From Fibrobacterota bacterium (GTDB lineage Bacteria; Fibrobacterota; Fibrobacteria; UBA11236): a stretch of DNA of 64,000 nucleotides. Under the pieces are notes generated by a model. It saw nothing but the letters and a program-made list of their open reading frames with translations, did no database searches and was not told where the DNA came from. Numbering within the stretch: position 1 is the stretch's first letter; every line of letters starts with the position of its first letter. The stretch lies in NCBI GenBank assembly GCA_028287465.1, contig JAQBPO010000092.1:58973-122972 (forward strand), read 5' to 3'. Below, piece by piece: positions 53,871 to 63,122 of the stretch. Made by a program: the position numbers and the translations under genes.

Positions 53871-56537
53871 TCAATGGGCCCCGGACGATACCACGGCGGA
53901 TGAACCGTTCACCTCCGGTTCCACGGTCAAGGTCGCGGGTATGACCAAGGGGCTTCCGGCGCCCGGAGCATTGTGGCTCAACTCCAATCGCCCCTGATAG
54001 GTCCCCGGCCCGGGACCCCCCGGCATTCCCAGGGTGACCCGAACCTGGGCTTCCCCGCCCGGCGGCAAGGCGATGCGGCGGGTGGCCGGCCTCACCCAGG
54101 TATGGAAATTCGAGAGATGGGCGAAGACGTTGCCGAGCAGGGGGATGGTCTGCCAGGAATGGTCCCCGTCCCAGGGATTGATATTGATGAAGACCACGGG
54201 TTTCAGGAGATTGTAGGCCCCGATCAGATTGCCGCTATCGTAACGGCCCAGGATCCTCGCGGATCCCTGGACCCCGGTGACGGCCATGGTCGCCGCGCTA
54301 TAGAGTTCCGGGGTGATTCCCTCCATGATGGGCTCATCCTCGGCGCTTTGGAAAAAGCCGTTCCCGCCGTTCCCCCCCGACGGCACCGGCGCGTATCCGG
54401 GAGAGGTGATCCGGCCGCCCAGGCCGCGTCCCGGCAGGGTGGATAGCGACGCATGCATCAGGCAGACCTTGCCTCCTGCATCGACATAGTCCGCAAGGAC
54501 GTTCCCCAAGGCTACCGGGTCGGCCCAAGGATCGCCCGCAACCACCAGGACGGCATCGAACGCGCGAAGGTAATCCAGGGTGGGGGTGGATTCGAAGGCC
54601 GCATAGCTGGTGAAGGATTCCACGTTCGCCAGGCTGCGTACGTTCCACATGAAATCGCTCTCGAAATCGCCGGAGTTCATGGTCTGCAGGTAGAGCACCT
54701 TCATCCTCGCGGGCCCGGTTCCGGGCGTACCGGGACCCGCTTCCACCACTGCGTGCAGGGTCGCCTCCATGCTGTCCCCTCCCAGGTTGCGGATGGTGAG
54801 GACGCGGTCCACGCTTCGCCCTTGGAGAACCGAGGCCTCGAGGCGATCCGGGGATACCGTGATTCGCGGCGGGGATACGCCGGTCCCGATCAGGGCCACC
54901 ATCCGTTCCGGTCCATCCGCATCACTGCGGATTTCCAGGATGGCGCTGTCGCGGCCTATGGCGTCCGGCGCATATACGGCTTGCGTCACTACATGTGAGA
55001 ACGCGGGGATTTCCAGGGGAAGGTCCGCGGCGACGGAAAAGGCGGGCAGGCCGGTCCGGAATCCGGAAATCCGGATGGGCGCATTTCCGATATTGGCCAT
55101 ACGCAAGGAGCGGGTTCCGCGACCGCCGGTCCACACCGTCCCGAAATCGAGGGTTCCCGATTCGAGGGAAATCCTTCCCGCGGTGGAAATCCGTAGGGCC
55201 ACCGGCACCTCCAGGGGATTAATTCCCGGGCCGGCATCCTTGAGGAGTCGCACGACGCCGTGATAGGTCCCGGCGGTAAGCCGGTGGCTATTGAAGGCGA
55301 TATCCAGGACCCGCATCCCATGCGCAGGAACGACCAAGATGGATTTGTCCGCAGGAGGACGGGTCGTCATCCAGGCCATGGAGGTTCCCAGGAAATCCAG
55401 GGTATTGCCCAGCAGAACGTAAACGTCCCCGCTCAGGCTGGTGGTACCGATATTCAGGACGACGATCGGGCTTTGGGGATGGTAGGCCCCGATGAGCTGA
55501 CCGGAGGCATAGGTTCCCAAGGGAATGCCCTGGCCTGGCCCTTGGGTAGCCGGATCATCCAGGGCCGTCTCCGAGTAAAAGGCTCCTACTCCCGAAGTGA
55601 TGGGATGGGATGCCAGGGTCCCGGAATTCCCGGCGAAGGCGGTCCGGGCCGCAGGCATGGGAAAGTAGGATTCGATACGGCCGAAAAGCCGGTTGGTATT
55701 CTCGCCCAGGGCCGTTCCCAGCAGGCAGACCTTTCCGCCCGACTCCAGGTAATCCGCGAGCAGATTGCCGGCCGCCACCGCGTCCACCCAAGGGTTCGCC
55801 GTCGCCGCCACCACCACGTCATACTCCAGCATGCGATCCAAGGTGGGCAGGCTCCGGGTCGCATCCCAGCTCTCCGCGGTATCCACGTTCGTCATGGTCC
55901 GCAGATTCCGGTAGAAATCGTCCTCCCAATCCCCGGTGAGGATGGTATTGAGGTACAGGACCTTCCAGCCTTTTTCTGGGCGGGGGACGGGATCGCCCTT
56001 GGCGCTTACGATAATCTCCAGCCGTTCCCCGCCGGAGTTGGAAATGGATAGGTGCGCCATTCCCGAGGCGCCGGGAACCATGGTTTGCTCCAGGTTGGAT
56101 GGGCTGACGGCGATGGCGGGCCCGGAGACGCCACGGCCCTTGGCCGGCACGAAAATCCGGTGCTGGCGGGGCTGATCCGTGAGCAGGGTGAATCCTCCCA
56201 TGACCAGGGAAGTATCCCTGGGTGTGAAAAAGACGGGGAGGTTCCTCGCGCCGCCCGCCGCGATCCGGAAGCGCGAAGGAAGGGCGGCGCGGAATGGCGA
56301 GGGGCTCGCCGTGGCCCGCAGCACGGTGACGTCCCTGCGGCATCCGTTGCGCACCTTCAGTTCGCCGGCCGTCTCCATGCCGATGCGCGCCAGGCCGAAA
56401 TCCTCGGCGCCGACCTCCAGGCAGGCCTGTTTGATCCGGGCAAGAGCGCCCGCATTCGCATTCTCAACGGCCGCTACCGCCGTCAGGACCGATACGATGA
56501 GTAAAGGCAATACCAGGGGAAGGCGGCGCATGCGCAT
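53871..56537 (-). CDS. Large secreted choice-of-anchor/ASH-like protein with internal duplication
   Basis: The 888-residue protein has a signal peptide (to about residue 29) and alternates Ig-like ASH-type beta domains (ITVSPDRLEASVLQGRSVDR, SLRMANIGNAPIRISGFR, AGTYHGVVRLL) with two copies of an alpha/beta unit. Copy 1 (about 190-390) begins KVLYLNTILTGDWEDDFYRN and contains AGNLLADYLESGGKVCLLG. Copy 2 (about 625-800) begins KVLYLQTMNSGDFESDFMWN and contains LGNVLADYVDAGGKVCLMH. These units look Rossmann- or ThuA-like. Ig-like domains of this kind usually serve surface or extracellular adhesion. It is monocistronic. Confidence 0.75.
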   Translation of the reverse strand: MRMRRLPLVLPLLIVSVLTAVAAVENANAGALARIKQACLEVGAEDFGLARIGMETAGELKVRNGCRRDVTVLRATASPSPFRAALPSRFRIAAGGARNLPVFFTPRDTSLVMGGFTLLTDQPRQHRIFVPAKGRGVSGPAIAVSPSNLEQTMVPGASGMAHLSISNSGGERLEIIVSAKGDPVPRPEKGWKVLYLNTILTGDWEDDFYRNLRTMTNVDTAESWDATRSLPTLDRMLEYDVVVAATANPWVDAVAAGNLLADYLESGGKVCLLGTALGENTNRLFGRIESYFPMPAARTAFAGNSGTLASHPITSGVGAFYSETALDDPATQGPGQGIPLGTYASGQLIGAYHPQSPIVVLNIGTTSLSGDVYVLLGNTLDFLGTSMAWMTTRPPADKSILVVPAHGMRVLDIAFNSHRLTAGTYHGVVRLLKDAGPGINPLEVPVALRISTAGRISLESGTLDFGTVWTGGRGTRSLRMANIGNAPIRISGFRTGLPAFSVAADLPLEIPAFSHVVTQAVYAPDAIGRDSAILEIRSDADGPERMVALIGTGVSPPRITVSPDRLEASVLQGRSVDRVLTIRNLGGDSMEATLHAVVEAGPGTPGTGPARMKVLYLQTMNSGDFESDFMWNVRSLANVESFTSYAAFESTPTLDYLRAFDAVLVVAGDPWADPVALGNVLADYVDAGGKVCLMHASLSTLPGRGLGGRITSPGYAPVPSGGNGGNGFFQSAEDEPIMEGITPELYSAATMAVTGVQGSARILGRYDSGNLIGAYNLLKPVVFININPWDGDHSWQTIPLLGNVFAHLSNFHTWVRPATRRIALPPGGEAQVRVTLGMPGGPGPGTYQGRLELSHNAPGAGSPLVIPATLTVEPEVNGSSAVVSSGAH

Positions 56538-56677
56538 GGGAACTCCTTGCCAGGGCGGGGGACCGTCCGGAAAAATGCTGATTGAATCGGGCCTGACATC
56601 GGTAGGGGAGGCTACAACAGAAAAAACGTCCCCGATGACCTGGATGCAAGTCCCTGCGGCGGAAAAACCAGGGCAGG

Positions 56678-56706
56678 AAAAAACCCTCTCCCTTGGGGAA
56701 GAGGGT
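56678..56706 (-). terminator. Intrinsic terminator after peroxiredoxin gene
   Basis: On the minus strand a 7-bp stem ACCCTCT / AGAGGGT with a 10-base loop is followed by six T residues, 66 bases after the peroxiredoxin stop. Confidence 0.75.
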
Positions 56707-56771
56707 CGGATATCCGATTCAAGGTTGGCCGGGAATCGAAGGGATGGGACCGTGCGGCCGGTCCTATCGTA

Positions 56772-57362
56772 TTACTTGGACTGGAAGAAGGCGCGAACGC
56801 CTTCGTTCGAGCCCTTCATCGCCTTTTTGCCCTTGGTCCAGCCGGCGGGGCAGACTTCGCCATGCTCCTCGTTATACTGGACGGCGTCCAGCAGGCGCAG
56901 GGCTTCGTCCACGCTACGGCCGATCGGACGGTGGCTGACGTTCTGGGCCATGACCTTGCCTTCTTTATTGATGATGAAGGTGGCGCGATAGGCGATTCCG
57001 ACGTCTTCATCGAGCACGTCATAGGCACGCGAGATGGACTTGGTCAAATCCGCCACGATCGGGTAGTTCACGCCCTGGATGCCGCCATCGTTTTTCGGGG
57101 TGCGGAGCCAGGCCTGGTGGCTGTTCACGGAATCCACGGAAACGCCGATGACCTGGGCGTTGCGGGACTCGAATTCGCCGAGGGCGTCCTGGAAGGCATG
57201 GATCTCGGTGGGGCAGACGAAGGTGAAGTCGAGGGGATAGAAGAACAGGATGACGTACTTCTTATCCTTGAACTGGGACAGGGTGATGGGCTTCGCTTCG
57301 TTGGGGCCTACGGCCGCATCGGCTTTGAAATCCGGCGCTTGTTTATTGACTAGAACTGCCAT
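56772..57362 (-). CDS. Typical 2-Cys peroxiredoxin (AhpC/Prx1 type)
   Basis: The 196-residue enzyme reduces hydrogen peroxide and alkyl hydroperoxides. The peroxidatic Cys50 lies in FYPLDFTFVCPTE and the resolving Cys171 in GEVCPAGW, as in obligate-dimer 2-Cys peroxiredoxins. The NDGGIQGVNYPI loop and C-terminal FFQSK segment resemble the GGLG/YF-type sensitivity features only loosely. No AhpF follows, so thioredoxin is the likely reductant. AGGAG precedes the ATG and an intrinsic terminator follows, so it is monocistronic. The window also holds a PrxQ-type enzyme at 20.3 kb. Confidence 0.95.
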   Translation of the reverse strand: MAVLVNKQAPDFKADAAVGPNEAKPITLSQFKDKKYVILFFYPLDFTFVCPTEIHAFQDALGEFESRNAQVIGVSVDSVNSHQAWLRTPKNDGGIQGVNYPIVADLTKSISRAYDVLDEDVGIAYRATFIINKEGKVMAQNVSHRPIGRSVDEALRLLDAVQYNEEHGEVCPAGWTKGKKAMKGSNEGVRAFFQSK

Positions 57363-57397
57363 GATGACTCCTGAATGGTGGTTTTTATTTGGTGATT

Positions 57398-57403
57398 AAT
57401 ATA
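57398..57403 (-). promoter_or_regulatory. Candidate -10 box for peroxiredoxin gene
   Basis: Read on the minus strand this is TATATT in an A/T-rich stretch, 35 bases before the ATG. The matching -35 (TTCCTG, 17 bases upstream) is poor. Confidence 0.35.
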
Positions 57404-57458
57404 AAAAAATGGGAAATGCCCAGGAAATTAGTCCTCGTGAGGTCCGGTTCGCACCGAG

Positions 57459-58229
57459 TCAGCCAATCCGGATTTCCAGATAGTTACGTCCAGGTGCGCG
57501 TTGATGGAATAGGACATTCCAGCCGCTTTCCCGGAGGAAAACAGCCAAGGCCTCCATGGCATTCGGGTAAGCGAAGGGTTCCCAAAGCAGAATGCGGCCC
57601 CCGGGGGCAAGGTACGGCTTCCACAGGCGCAATTTCTCCGCGAAGCCATAGCGTTCCTCGATTAGGCCTGGAAGTTCGGACACTTCGGCGCCATCGGACT
57701 TCGCGAGCAAGCCATCGTCATCGGCATTGACCTCGCCCAGGCTGTCGGCGCACAGAATGACATCGAATCGCGTATCCGAGGCGGGCGCATCCGGGACGGG
57801 ATGGGGAAGGGTCGCATACCCCTGGGCCGCGAGTTCGTCCCGCACCTCGCGGCAGGGGTCCTGGACCGTATAGGATCGAGGCGCGCAATTCCGTTTTACG
57901 ACGGCGGCGATGATGCCTGCCCCGGCGCCGACGTCCAGGATGGCGAGTCCGGGCGTCAATTCAGGCAGCAAGTCCTCCAGGATGGCGGTCAGCCGTCGGA
58001 ACCGGAAGTCATTCACAGCGATCTGCAGCCCATGGGTGAAAACGAATCCATAGAACCGGGAAAGGGTGGTATCGCTGCGGTAGCCCACGAAATTCCGATG
58101 AAGGCGGGAAAAGGCTTCCCAATCCGGCTTCTCCAACTTCGCCTTGATCGCATCCAAGGTTTGGGACCAGGTCCTGGGCTCGAGGCCTTGGTTGCGCAAT
58201 TCCCGTTCTATATCCGCTTTTTCTTGCAC
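57459..58229 (-). CDS. SAM-dependent methyltransferase-like protein
   Basis: The 256-residue protein has a class I methyltransferase core: motif I LAILDVGAGAGIIAAVVKR, a motif II-like YTVQDPC, and FDVILCADSLGEV in the motif IV position, then a post-core APGGRILLWEPF. A helical N-terminal segment of about 70 residues precedes it. The substrate is unknown. There is no export signal. It has no co-directional partner; the gap to glgP holds a candidate structured RNA on the other strand. Confidence 0.78.
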   Translation of the reverse strand: MQEKADIERELRNQGLEPRTWSQTLDAIKAKLEKPDWEAFSRLHRNFVGYRSDTTLSRFYGFVFTHGLQIAVNDFRFRRLTAILEDLLPELTPGLAILDVGAGAGIIAAVVKRNCAPRSYTVQDPCREVRDELAAQGYATLPHPVPDAPASDTRFDVILCADSLGEVNADDDGLLAKSDGAEVSELPGLIEERYGFAEKLRLWKPYLAPGGRILLWEPFAYPNAMEALAVFLRESGWNVLFHQRAPGRNYLEIRIG

Positions 58230-58315
58230 GTCTTAAGCTTCCCCGATATCTTCTCCGACCAAAAGCCCGATTGGAGCTTCCTTTGCTTGGTCCTGACAGT
58301 TGGACAGTTTAATTT

Positions 58316-58427
58316 AAAAAGGCCTCGAATATGGGAACTGATGCGACAACCCGATGCCATTCCCTGACAAATAAGACCGCTATATGACCCGGCCCTATAG
58401 TAATATTCCTCGCATAGGCCTTTTTTT
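58316..58427 (+). ncRNA. Candidate structured RNA / leader element before glgP
   Basis: By eye the transcript folds as a branched structure. P1 pairs AAAAAGGCCT (58316-58325) with AGGCCTTTTT (58416-58425). P2 pairs GAATAT (58327-58332) with ATATTC (58403-58408). P3 is GGGAA (58333-58337) with TTCCC (58360-58364). P4 is GCTATA (58379-58384) with TATAGT (58396-58401). Seven T residues (58421-58427) end P1, as in a terminator, 32 bases before the glgP ATG. A weak promoter (TTGGTC 58287, TTAATT 58309) could start it. It might be a small RNA or an attenuator/riboswitch for glgP. No known family was recognised. Confidence 0.4.
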
Positions 58428-58459
58428 GTGCTAAATTTGCCACCATTGGGACACCCAAC

Positions 58460-61024
58460 ATGTTAAAAACCAAAAGCAAAACGACCGCCGAAAACGCCAA
58501 TGGCAATGCCGCCGGCGCACCCGCCCTTTCCACTCTGGATCCTGAACGCCTGAAACTGGCGAAAGAAGCCTTCCAGGCCTCCTTCTTCCGGCATATGCAA
58601 TTGTCCCTCGGCAAGGACAAATACTCCGCGACCGCCTACGATCGCTATCTCGCCGTCGCCTATGCGGTGCGGGATCGCCTCATCGAACGCTGGATCCAGA
58701 CCCAGCATACGTATTACCGCCAGGACGTGAAGAGGATTTATTATCTGTCGCTCGAGTTCCTGATGGGCCGCACCCTCGGCAACGCCATCCTCAACCTGGG
58801 CATGGACGAGATCGTCGAACAGGCGCTCTACGATCTCAGCCTGGACATGGAAGAGATCCGCAACATGGAATTGGAGGCCGGTCTGGGTAATGGCGGTCTG
58901 GGCCGCCTGGCCGCCTGTTTCCTGGATTCCATGGCCACCTTGCAGCTGCCCGCCTACGGCTATGGCATCCGCTACGACTACGGCATGTTCCATCAGACCA
59001 TCAAGAACGGGTTCCAGCATGAGAACCCGGACAACTGGCTGCGCCTGACCAACCCGTGGGAAATCCCCCGGCCGGAATACACGGTCACCATCCAGTTCAA
59101 GGGCCGCGTGGTCACGCGCAAGAACGCCCAGGGCAACGTCGTCTTCGAATGGGTGGACACGGAAGACGTGCTCGCCCAGCCCTTTGACTCCCCGATCCCC
59201 GGATACGGCAATAATACGGTGAACACCTTGCGGCTCTGGTCCGCCAAGTCCGCGGACGAGTTCGGCCTGCACTACTTCAACAGCGGCGACTACCTGGAAG
59301 CCAGCAAGGACATCGCCCTGGCGGAAAGCATCTCCAAGGTGCTTTACCCGAACGATTCCTCCATGAACGGCAAGGAGCTCCGGCTCAAGCAGCAGTACTT
59401 CCTCTGCGCCTCCACCTTGTACGACATCATCCGCCGCCATAAGAAATACCATAAGGACTGCAGCCGCCTGGCCGAAAAGGTGAGCCTGCAGCTCAACGAT
59501 ACCCATCCCACCATCGCCATCCCGGAGATGATGCGCATCCTGGTGGACCTGGAAGGGTTCTCGTGGGAACAGGCCTGGGAAATCACCACGCGCGTATTCG
59601 CGTACACGAATCATACCTTGCTGCCGGAAGCGTTGGAAAAATGGTCGGTGGATCTCCTCGGCCGCCTGCTGCCCCGCCATCTCCAGATCATCTTCGAAAT
59701 CAACTACCGCTTCCTCAAGCAGGTCTCGTGGAAATACCCCGGGGACGTCGAGCGCCTCAAGCGCATGTCCCTGATCGAGGAAGGCGAGAACCGCGCGGTG
59801 CGGATGGCCTACCTGGCCATCGTGGGTTCCCATTCCGTCAACGGCGTGGCCCAGCTCCATACGGATCTGCTGGAAAGCATCGTAGTGAAGGATTTCTACG
59901 ACCTTTCGCCGGCCAAGTTCAACAATAAGACGAACGGAGTCACCCCCCGGCGGTGGCTGAAGAAGGCCAACCGCAGCCTGTCGGCGCTCATCTCCGAGAA
60001 GATCGGGGACGGGTGGGTCAAGGACTTCTCGCTCATCAAAAAACTCGAGCCCTTCGCGGACGATCCCGCCTTCGTGAAGCGTTGGCAGCAGATCAAGCTG
60101 GATAACAAGAAGCGCCTCGCCGAGTACGTGGGCAATACCAAGGACATGGAGATCAATCCGAACACCCTGTTCGACGTGCAGATCAAGCGTATCCATGAAT
60201 ACAAGCGCCAGCTCCTCTGCGTCCTGCATATCATCCATCTCTACAATGAGGTGAAAGCGGGCAAGGGCGATGGTATCGTGCCTCGCACCTTCATCTTCGG
60301 CGGCAAGGCCGCTCCCGGCTATTTCGTGGCCAAGCTCGTCATCAAGCTCATCAATGCCGTGGCGGACGTGGTCAATGCCGATCCCGATACCCGCGGCATC
60401 CTGCAGGTGCTTTTCCTGGAAGACTACCGGGTATCCCTCGCCGAGAAGATATTCCCGGCCAGCGACCTGTCCGAGCAGATCTCCACCGCCGGCAAGGAAG
60501 CCAGCGGCACCGGCAATATGAAGTTCTCGATCAACGGCGCCCTCACCATCGGCACCCTGGACGGGGCCAATATCGAGATCCGCGAGGAGGTCGGCGCGGA
60601 GAACTTCTTCCTTTTCGGACTGACCGCCGATCAGGTGGTGGCCAAGAAGGCCGCCGGCTACAATCCCCTGGAATACATCGACAAGGATCCGCGCCTGATG
60701 GCCGTCATGGAGCTGTTCCGCACCAGCTACTTCTGCCCGGAGGAGCCTACTCTCTTCAATCCCCTGGTCGACAACCTCATCTTCAAGGATGAGTACATGC
60801 TGATGGCGGATTTCGGCGACTATGTCGCCAGCCAGCAGAAGGTGTCCGAACTGTACCGCAACCAGGATGAATGGACCCGCAAGGCCATCATCAACGTGGC
60901 GCGCATGGGCAAATTCTCCTCGGACCGCACAATCCTGGAATACAATCGCGACATCTGGAACGCCGTCCCGGTCCACATCGAACTGGACTCGGAAAGCCGC
61001 GCCGCGGCCGGCAAACCGGATTGA
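58460..61024 (+). CDS. glgP: Glycogen/alpha-glucan phosphorylase
   Basis: The 854-residue enzyme releases glucose 1-phosphate from glycogen with pyridoxal phosphate. Signatures include YYLSLEFLMGRTLGNAI, ELEAGLGNGGLGRLAACFLDS, LQLNDTHPTIAIPEMMRILVD, NKTNGVTPRRWL and the PLP-lysine region EASGTGNMKFSINGALTIGT with the lysine near residue 680. The first 33 residues are a low-complexity Thr/Ala/Lys extension. It lacks an obvious Shine-Dalgarno. The PRPP-synthetase-like gene follows after 25 bases, so glycogen breakdown and nucleotide-precursor supply may be co-transcribed. Confidence 0.96.
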   Translation: MLKTKSKTTAENANGNAAGAPALSTLDPERLKLAKEAFQASFFRHMQLSLGKDKYSATAYDRYLAVAYAVRDRLIERWIQTQHTYYRQDVKRIYYLSLEFLMGRTLGNAILNLGMDEIVEQALYDLSLDMEEIRNMELEAGLGNGGLGRLAACFLDSMATLQLPAYGYGIRYDYGMFHQTIKNGFQHENPDNWLRLTNPWEIPRPEYTVTIQFKGRVVTRKNAQGNVVFEWVDTEDVLAQPFDSPIPGYGNNTVNTLRLWSAKSADEFGLHYFNSGDYLEASKDIALAESISKVLYPNDSSMNGKELRLKQQYFLCASTLYDIIRRHKKYHKDCSRLAEKVSLQLNDTHPTIAIPEMMRILVDLEGFSWEQAWEITTRVFAYTNHTLLPEALEKWSVDLLGRLLPRHLQIIFEINYRFLKQVSWKYPGDVERLKRMSLIEEGENRAVRMAYLAIVGSHSVNGVAQLHTDLLESIVVKDFYDLSPAKFNNKTNGVTPRRWLKKANRSLSALISEKIGDGWVKDFSLIKKLEPFADDPAFVKRWQQIKLDNKKRLAEYVGNTKDMEINPNTLFDVQIKRIHEYKRQLLCVLHIIHLYNEVKAGKGDGIVPRTFIFGGKAAPGYFVAKLVIKLINAVADVVNADPDTRGILQVLFLEDYRVSLAEKIFPASDLSEQISTAGKEASGTGNMKFSINGALTIGTLDGANIEIREEVGAENFFLFGLTADQVVAKKAAGYNPLEYIDKDPRLMAVMELFRTSYFCPEEPTLFNPLVDNLIFKDEYMLMADFGDYVASQQKVSELYRNQDEWTRKAIINVARMGKFSSDRTILEYNRDIWNAVPVHIELDSESRAAAGKPD

Positions 61025-61049
61025 CGCCAACGGAGGGCCTCGGGCAAAC

Positions 61050-62207
61050 GTGAACGAATTCATGATCATCAGCAACGTTTCCGACGACCCTTTCGCAATC
61101 GACATCGGGCACATGTGCGGGCAGACGGAGGAAATCTCCGACCTGATCTCCCTGAAGGTTTACGCCAACACGGAGTTCTGCCCGCGTTTCATCAGCGACG
61201 AGAACGATATCAGCCAGATCGGCGGGCAGCTTAACGGCAAGACGGTGGTCATCTGCTCGGCCGCGACCAACCATACCCGGGGTTCCCTCGCCATGCGCAA
61301 CCTCATCCTCGCCAGGGGCGCGAAGGACAATGGGGCCAAGAAGGTCATCCTGGTGGAGCCGGATCTCTACTTCAGCGCCCAGGATCGCGGACCGCACCGG
61401 GGACCGGACGAAAAGAACCGTTCCCTCGAGGACATGAAGAAGTTCGACGGCCAGCCCTTCACGGCGCGCCTTTACGCGGAACTGCTCAAGAGCGCTGGCG
61501 TGGACATCGTCATAACGGTCCATAACCATTCCGCCAAGGTGCAACAGCTCTTCTCCTACCTTTTCAACGGCGAGTTCTACAACCTCATACCTTCCGAGTT
61601 GTATTCGGACTACATCCGCTATTCGGACATGGTGGTCACGGGCAAGGACGGGGACAACCTCGTCCTGGTCGCTCCCGATCATGGCGCGGAACCCTTCATG
61701 AAGTCCGTTTACGATTCGCTCGCCCTTTCGAAGACTTCGCGCATGATCATGGAAAAGGTCCGGGACGGCGAACGCAAGGTCAGCATGACCATCAGCAAGG
61801 GATCGGACCTCACCCTGGAAGGCATCAAGGGCAAGGACGTGATCGTCCTCGACGATATGGTCCGTACCGGATCGACCATCGTGGAATGCTGCCGGCTCCT
61901 GCGCCAGGGCAATCCGAACAAGATCTGCTTCGGCGTGACCCATTTCCTGAGCAGCGCCGAGGCCCGCGAGAACCTGAACTCCAAGTTCGTGGACGAGATC
62001 CTCACCCTCAATACGATTCCCGCCATCCTGAACCGCGACTCCCAGGGGCGCCTGCGGAAAAAGCTGGTCGTCCTCAAGATCGAGAAATGGATCGCCCGCT
62101 TCCTGCTCCAATACATGAACAAGGACGCCACGAAATTCGAGAAGGATTTCTATTCCGTGGACATGTCCTCCAAGAACCCGCGCTGGCGTCCGCCCAACCG
62201 GTACTGA
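61050..62207 (+). CDS. Divergent ribose-phosphate pyrophosphokinase
   Basis: The GTG at 61050, about 11 bases after GGAGGG, gives 385 residues; an ATG at 61062 is the alternative. The protein has the Prs two-domain layout: GGQLNGKTVVICSAATNHTRG in the first domain, VEPDLYFSAQDRGPHRGPDE where Prs has its YARQDR loop, VDIVITVHNHSAKVQQLF (matching VDLHA), LVAPDHGAEPF, and the PRPP motif VIVLDDMVRTGSTI in place of the usual DDMVDTAGT. It is about 70 residues longer than ordinary Prs. The likely reaction is ATP plus ribose 5-phosphate to PRPP. The 3' end couples to the next gene. Confidence 0.83.
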   Translation: MNEFMIISNVSDDPFAIDIGHMCGQTEEISDLISLKVYANTEFCPRFISDENDISQIGGQLNGKTVVICSAATNHTRGSLAMRNLILARGAKDNGAKKVILVEPDLYFSAQDRGPHRGPDEKNRSLEDMKKFDGQPFTARLYAELLKSAGVDIVITVHNHSAKVQQLFSYLFNGEFYNLIPSELYSDYIRYSDMVVTGKDGDNLVLVAPDHGAEPFMKSVYDSLALSKTSRMIMEKVRDGERKVSMTISKGSDLTLEGIKGKDVIVLDDMVRTGSTIVECCRLLRQGNPNKICFGVTHFLSSAEARENLNSKFVDEILTLNTIPAILNRDSQGRLRKKLVVLKIEKWIARFLLQYMNKDATKFEKDFYSVDMSSKNPRWRPPNRY

Positions 62208-62208
62208 A

Positions 62209-63084
62209 ATGGCCCAGGGAAAGCCGGTAGACAAAAGCAAGATCTTCGTGTTCTCCCATCGCGGGGCGCTCGGCGATTTCATCATGACATGGCCGGCCCT
62301 CGTGACCCTGCGCTGGAAGTATGCCGACCACAAATTCATCGGCCTTGGCCGTCCCGAACATCTGCGCCTAGCCGAGGAAATGGGCCTGGTGGACGAGAGC
62401 CACGATTGCGAGTCGCGGGACTTCATGCAATTCTACTCCGGGGACCTTTTGCCGCGCGCCCTGGACGGGATGTCCTCCGCCCTACTGTGGATGGAAGAGG
62501 AGCCCAAGCTGCGCACCCTGTTGCACCAGAAATGCCAAGGCCCTTTCCACATCCATCCTCCCTTTCCCGCGGCGGGCCAGGAGCATGCGATGGATTACCA
62601 CCTGCAATGCCTGCCGTATTTCTCCCTGCCCGCGGTCACGGAGGAGGACCTGTATTTCCCCATCGCCACCACGCGCCAGGGTTACGCCGTCATCCATCCC
62701 GGCTCGGGCAGCAAGGACAAGAATTACGATCCGGAGTTCTACGCCTTCCTGGCGAACGAGCTGAAGAGCCGCCGCTTTCCGGACACGCGCATCCTCATCG
62801 GCCCGGCCGAGCAGGACCTCAAGGCCGTGTTCGCCTCCCGCTTTCCCATCGTGGAGCCCGGTACCACCGTGGAACTGGCGCGCCTGCTCTCCCAGGCCGC
62901 GCTTTTCGTAGGCAACGACAGCGGCGTCAGCCATCTATCGGCCATCCTGGGGACCAAGACCCTGGCCTTGTTCAAGGGCCACAACTACTCCCAGTGGGGC
63001 GTGCGCGGCAGGGACGCCCATAGCCTCGAGGCCGCCAACGAGGCCCAGGCGATGACGCGGATACAGAAAGCATTGCAGGGGTAG
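62209..63084 (+). CDS. GT9-family (heptosyltransferase-like) glycosyltransferase
   Basis: The 291-residue protein matches the ADP-heptose:LPS heptosyltransferase (GT9) family. The N-terminal domain begins FVFSHRGALGDFIMTWPAL, and the C-terminal donor domain has VIHPGSGSKDKNYDPEF and FVGNDSGVSHLSAILGTKTLAL. It is about 50 residues shorter than typical WaaC/WaaF, so the acceptor half is reduced. The role would be core-oligosaccharide or other envelope glycan addition at the inner membrane. It starts one base after the PRPP-synthetase stop, so translation is probably coupled. Confidence 0.85.
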   Translation: MAQGKPVDKSKIFVFSHRGALGDFIMTWPALVTLRWKYADHKFIGLGRPEHLRLAEEMGLVDESHDCESRDFMQFYSGDLLPRALDGMSSALLWMEEEPKLRTLLHQKCQGPFHIHPPFPAAGQEHAMDYHLQCLPYFSLPAVTEEDLYFPIATTRQGYAVIHPGSGSKDKNYDPEFYAFLANELKSRRFPDTRILIGPAEQDLKAVFASRFPIVEPGTTVELARLLSQAALFVGNDSGVSHLSAILGTKTLALFKGHNYSQWGVRGRDAHSLEAANEAQAMTRIQKALQG

Positions 63085-63099
63085 GGGAGACGAAGGGAA

Positions 63100-63121
63100 G
63101 ATTTTGCAAATCGCAAAAATC
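63100..63121. terminator. A/T-rich hairpin between convergent genes
   Basis: GATTTTGC (63100-63107) pairs with GCAAAAATC (63113-63121), with one bulged A. It lies between convergent gene ends and could act weakly in both directions. Confidence 0.4.
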
Positions 63122-63122
63122 C

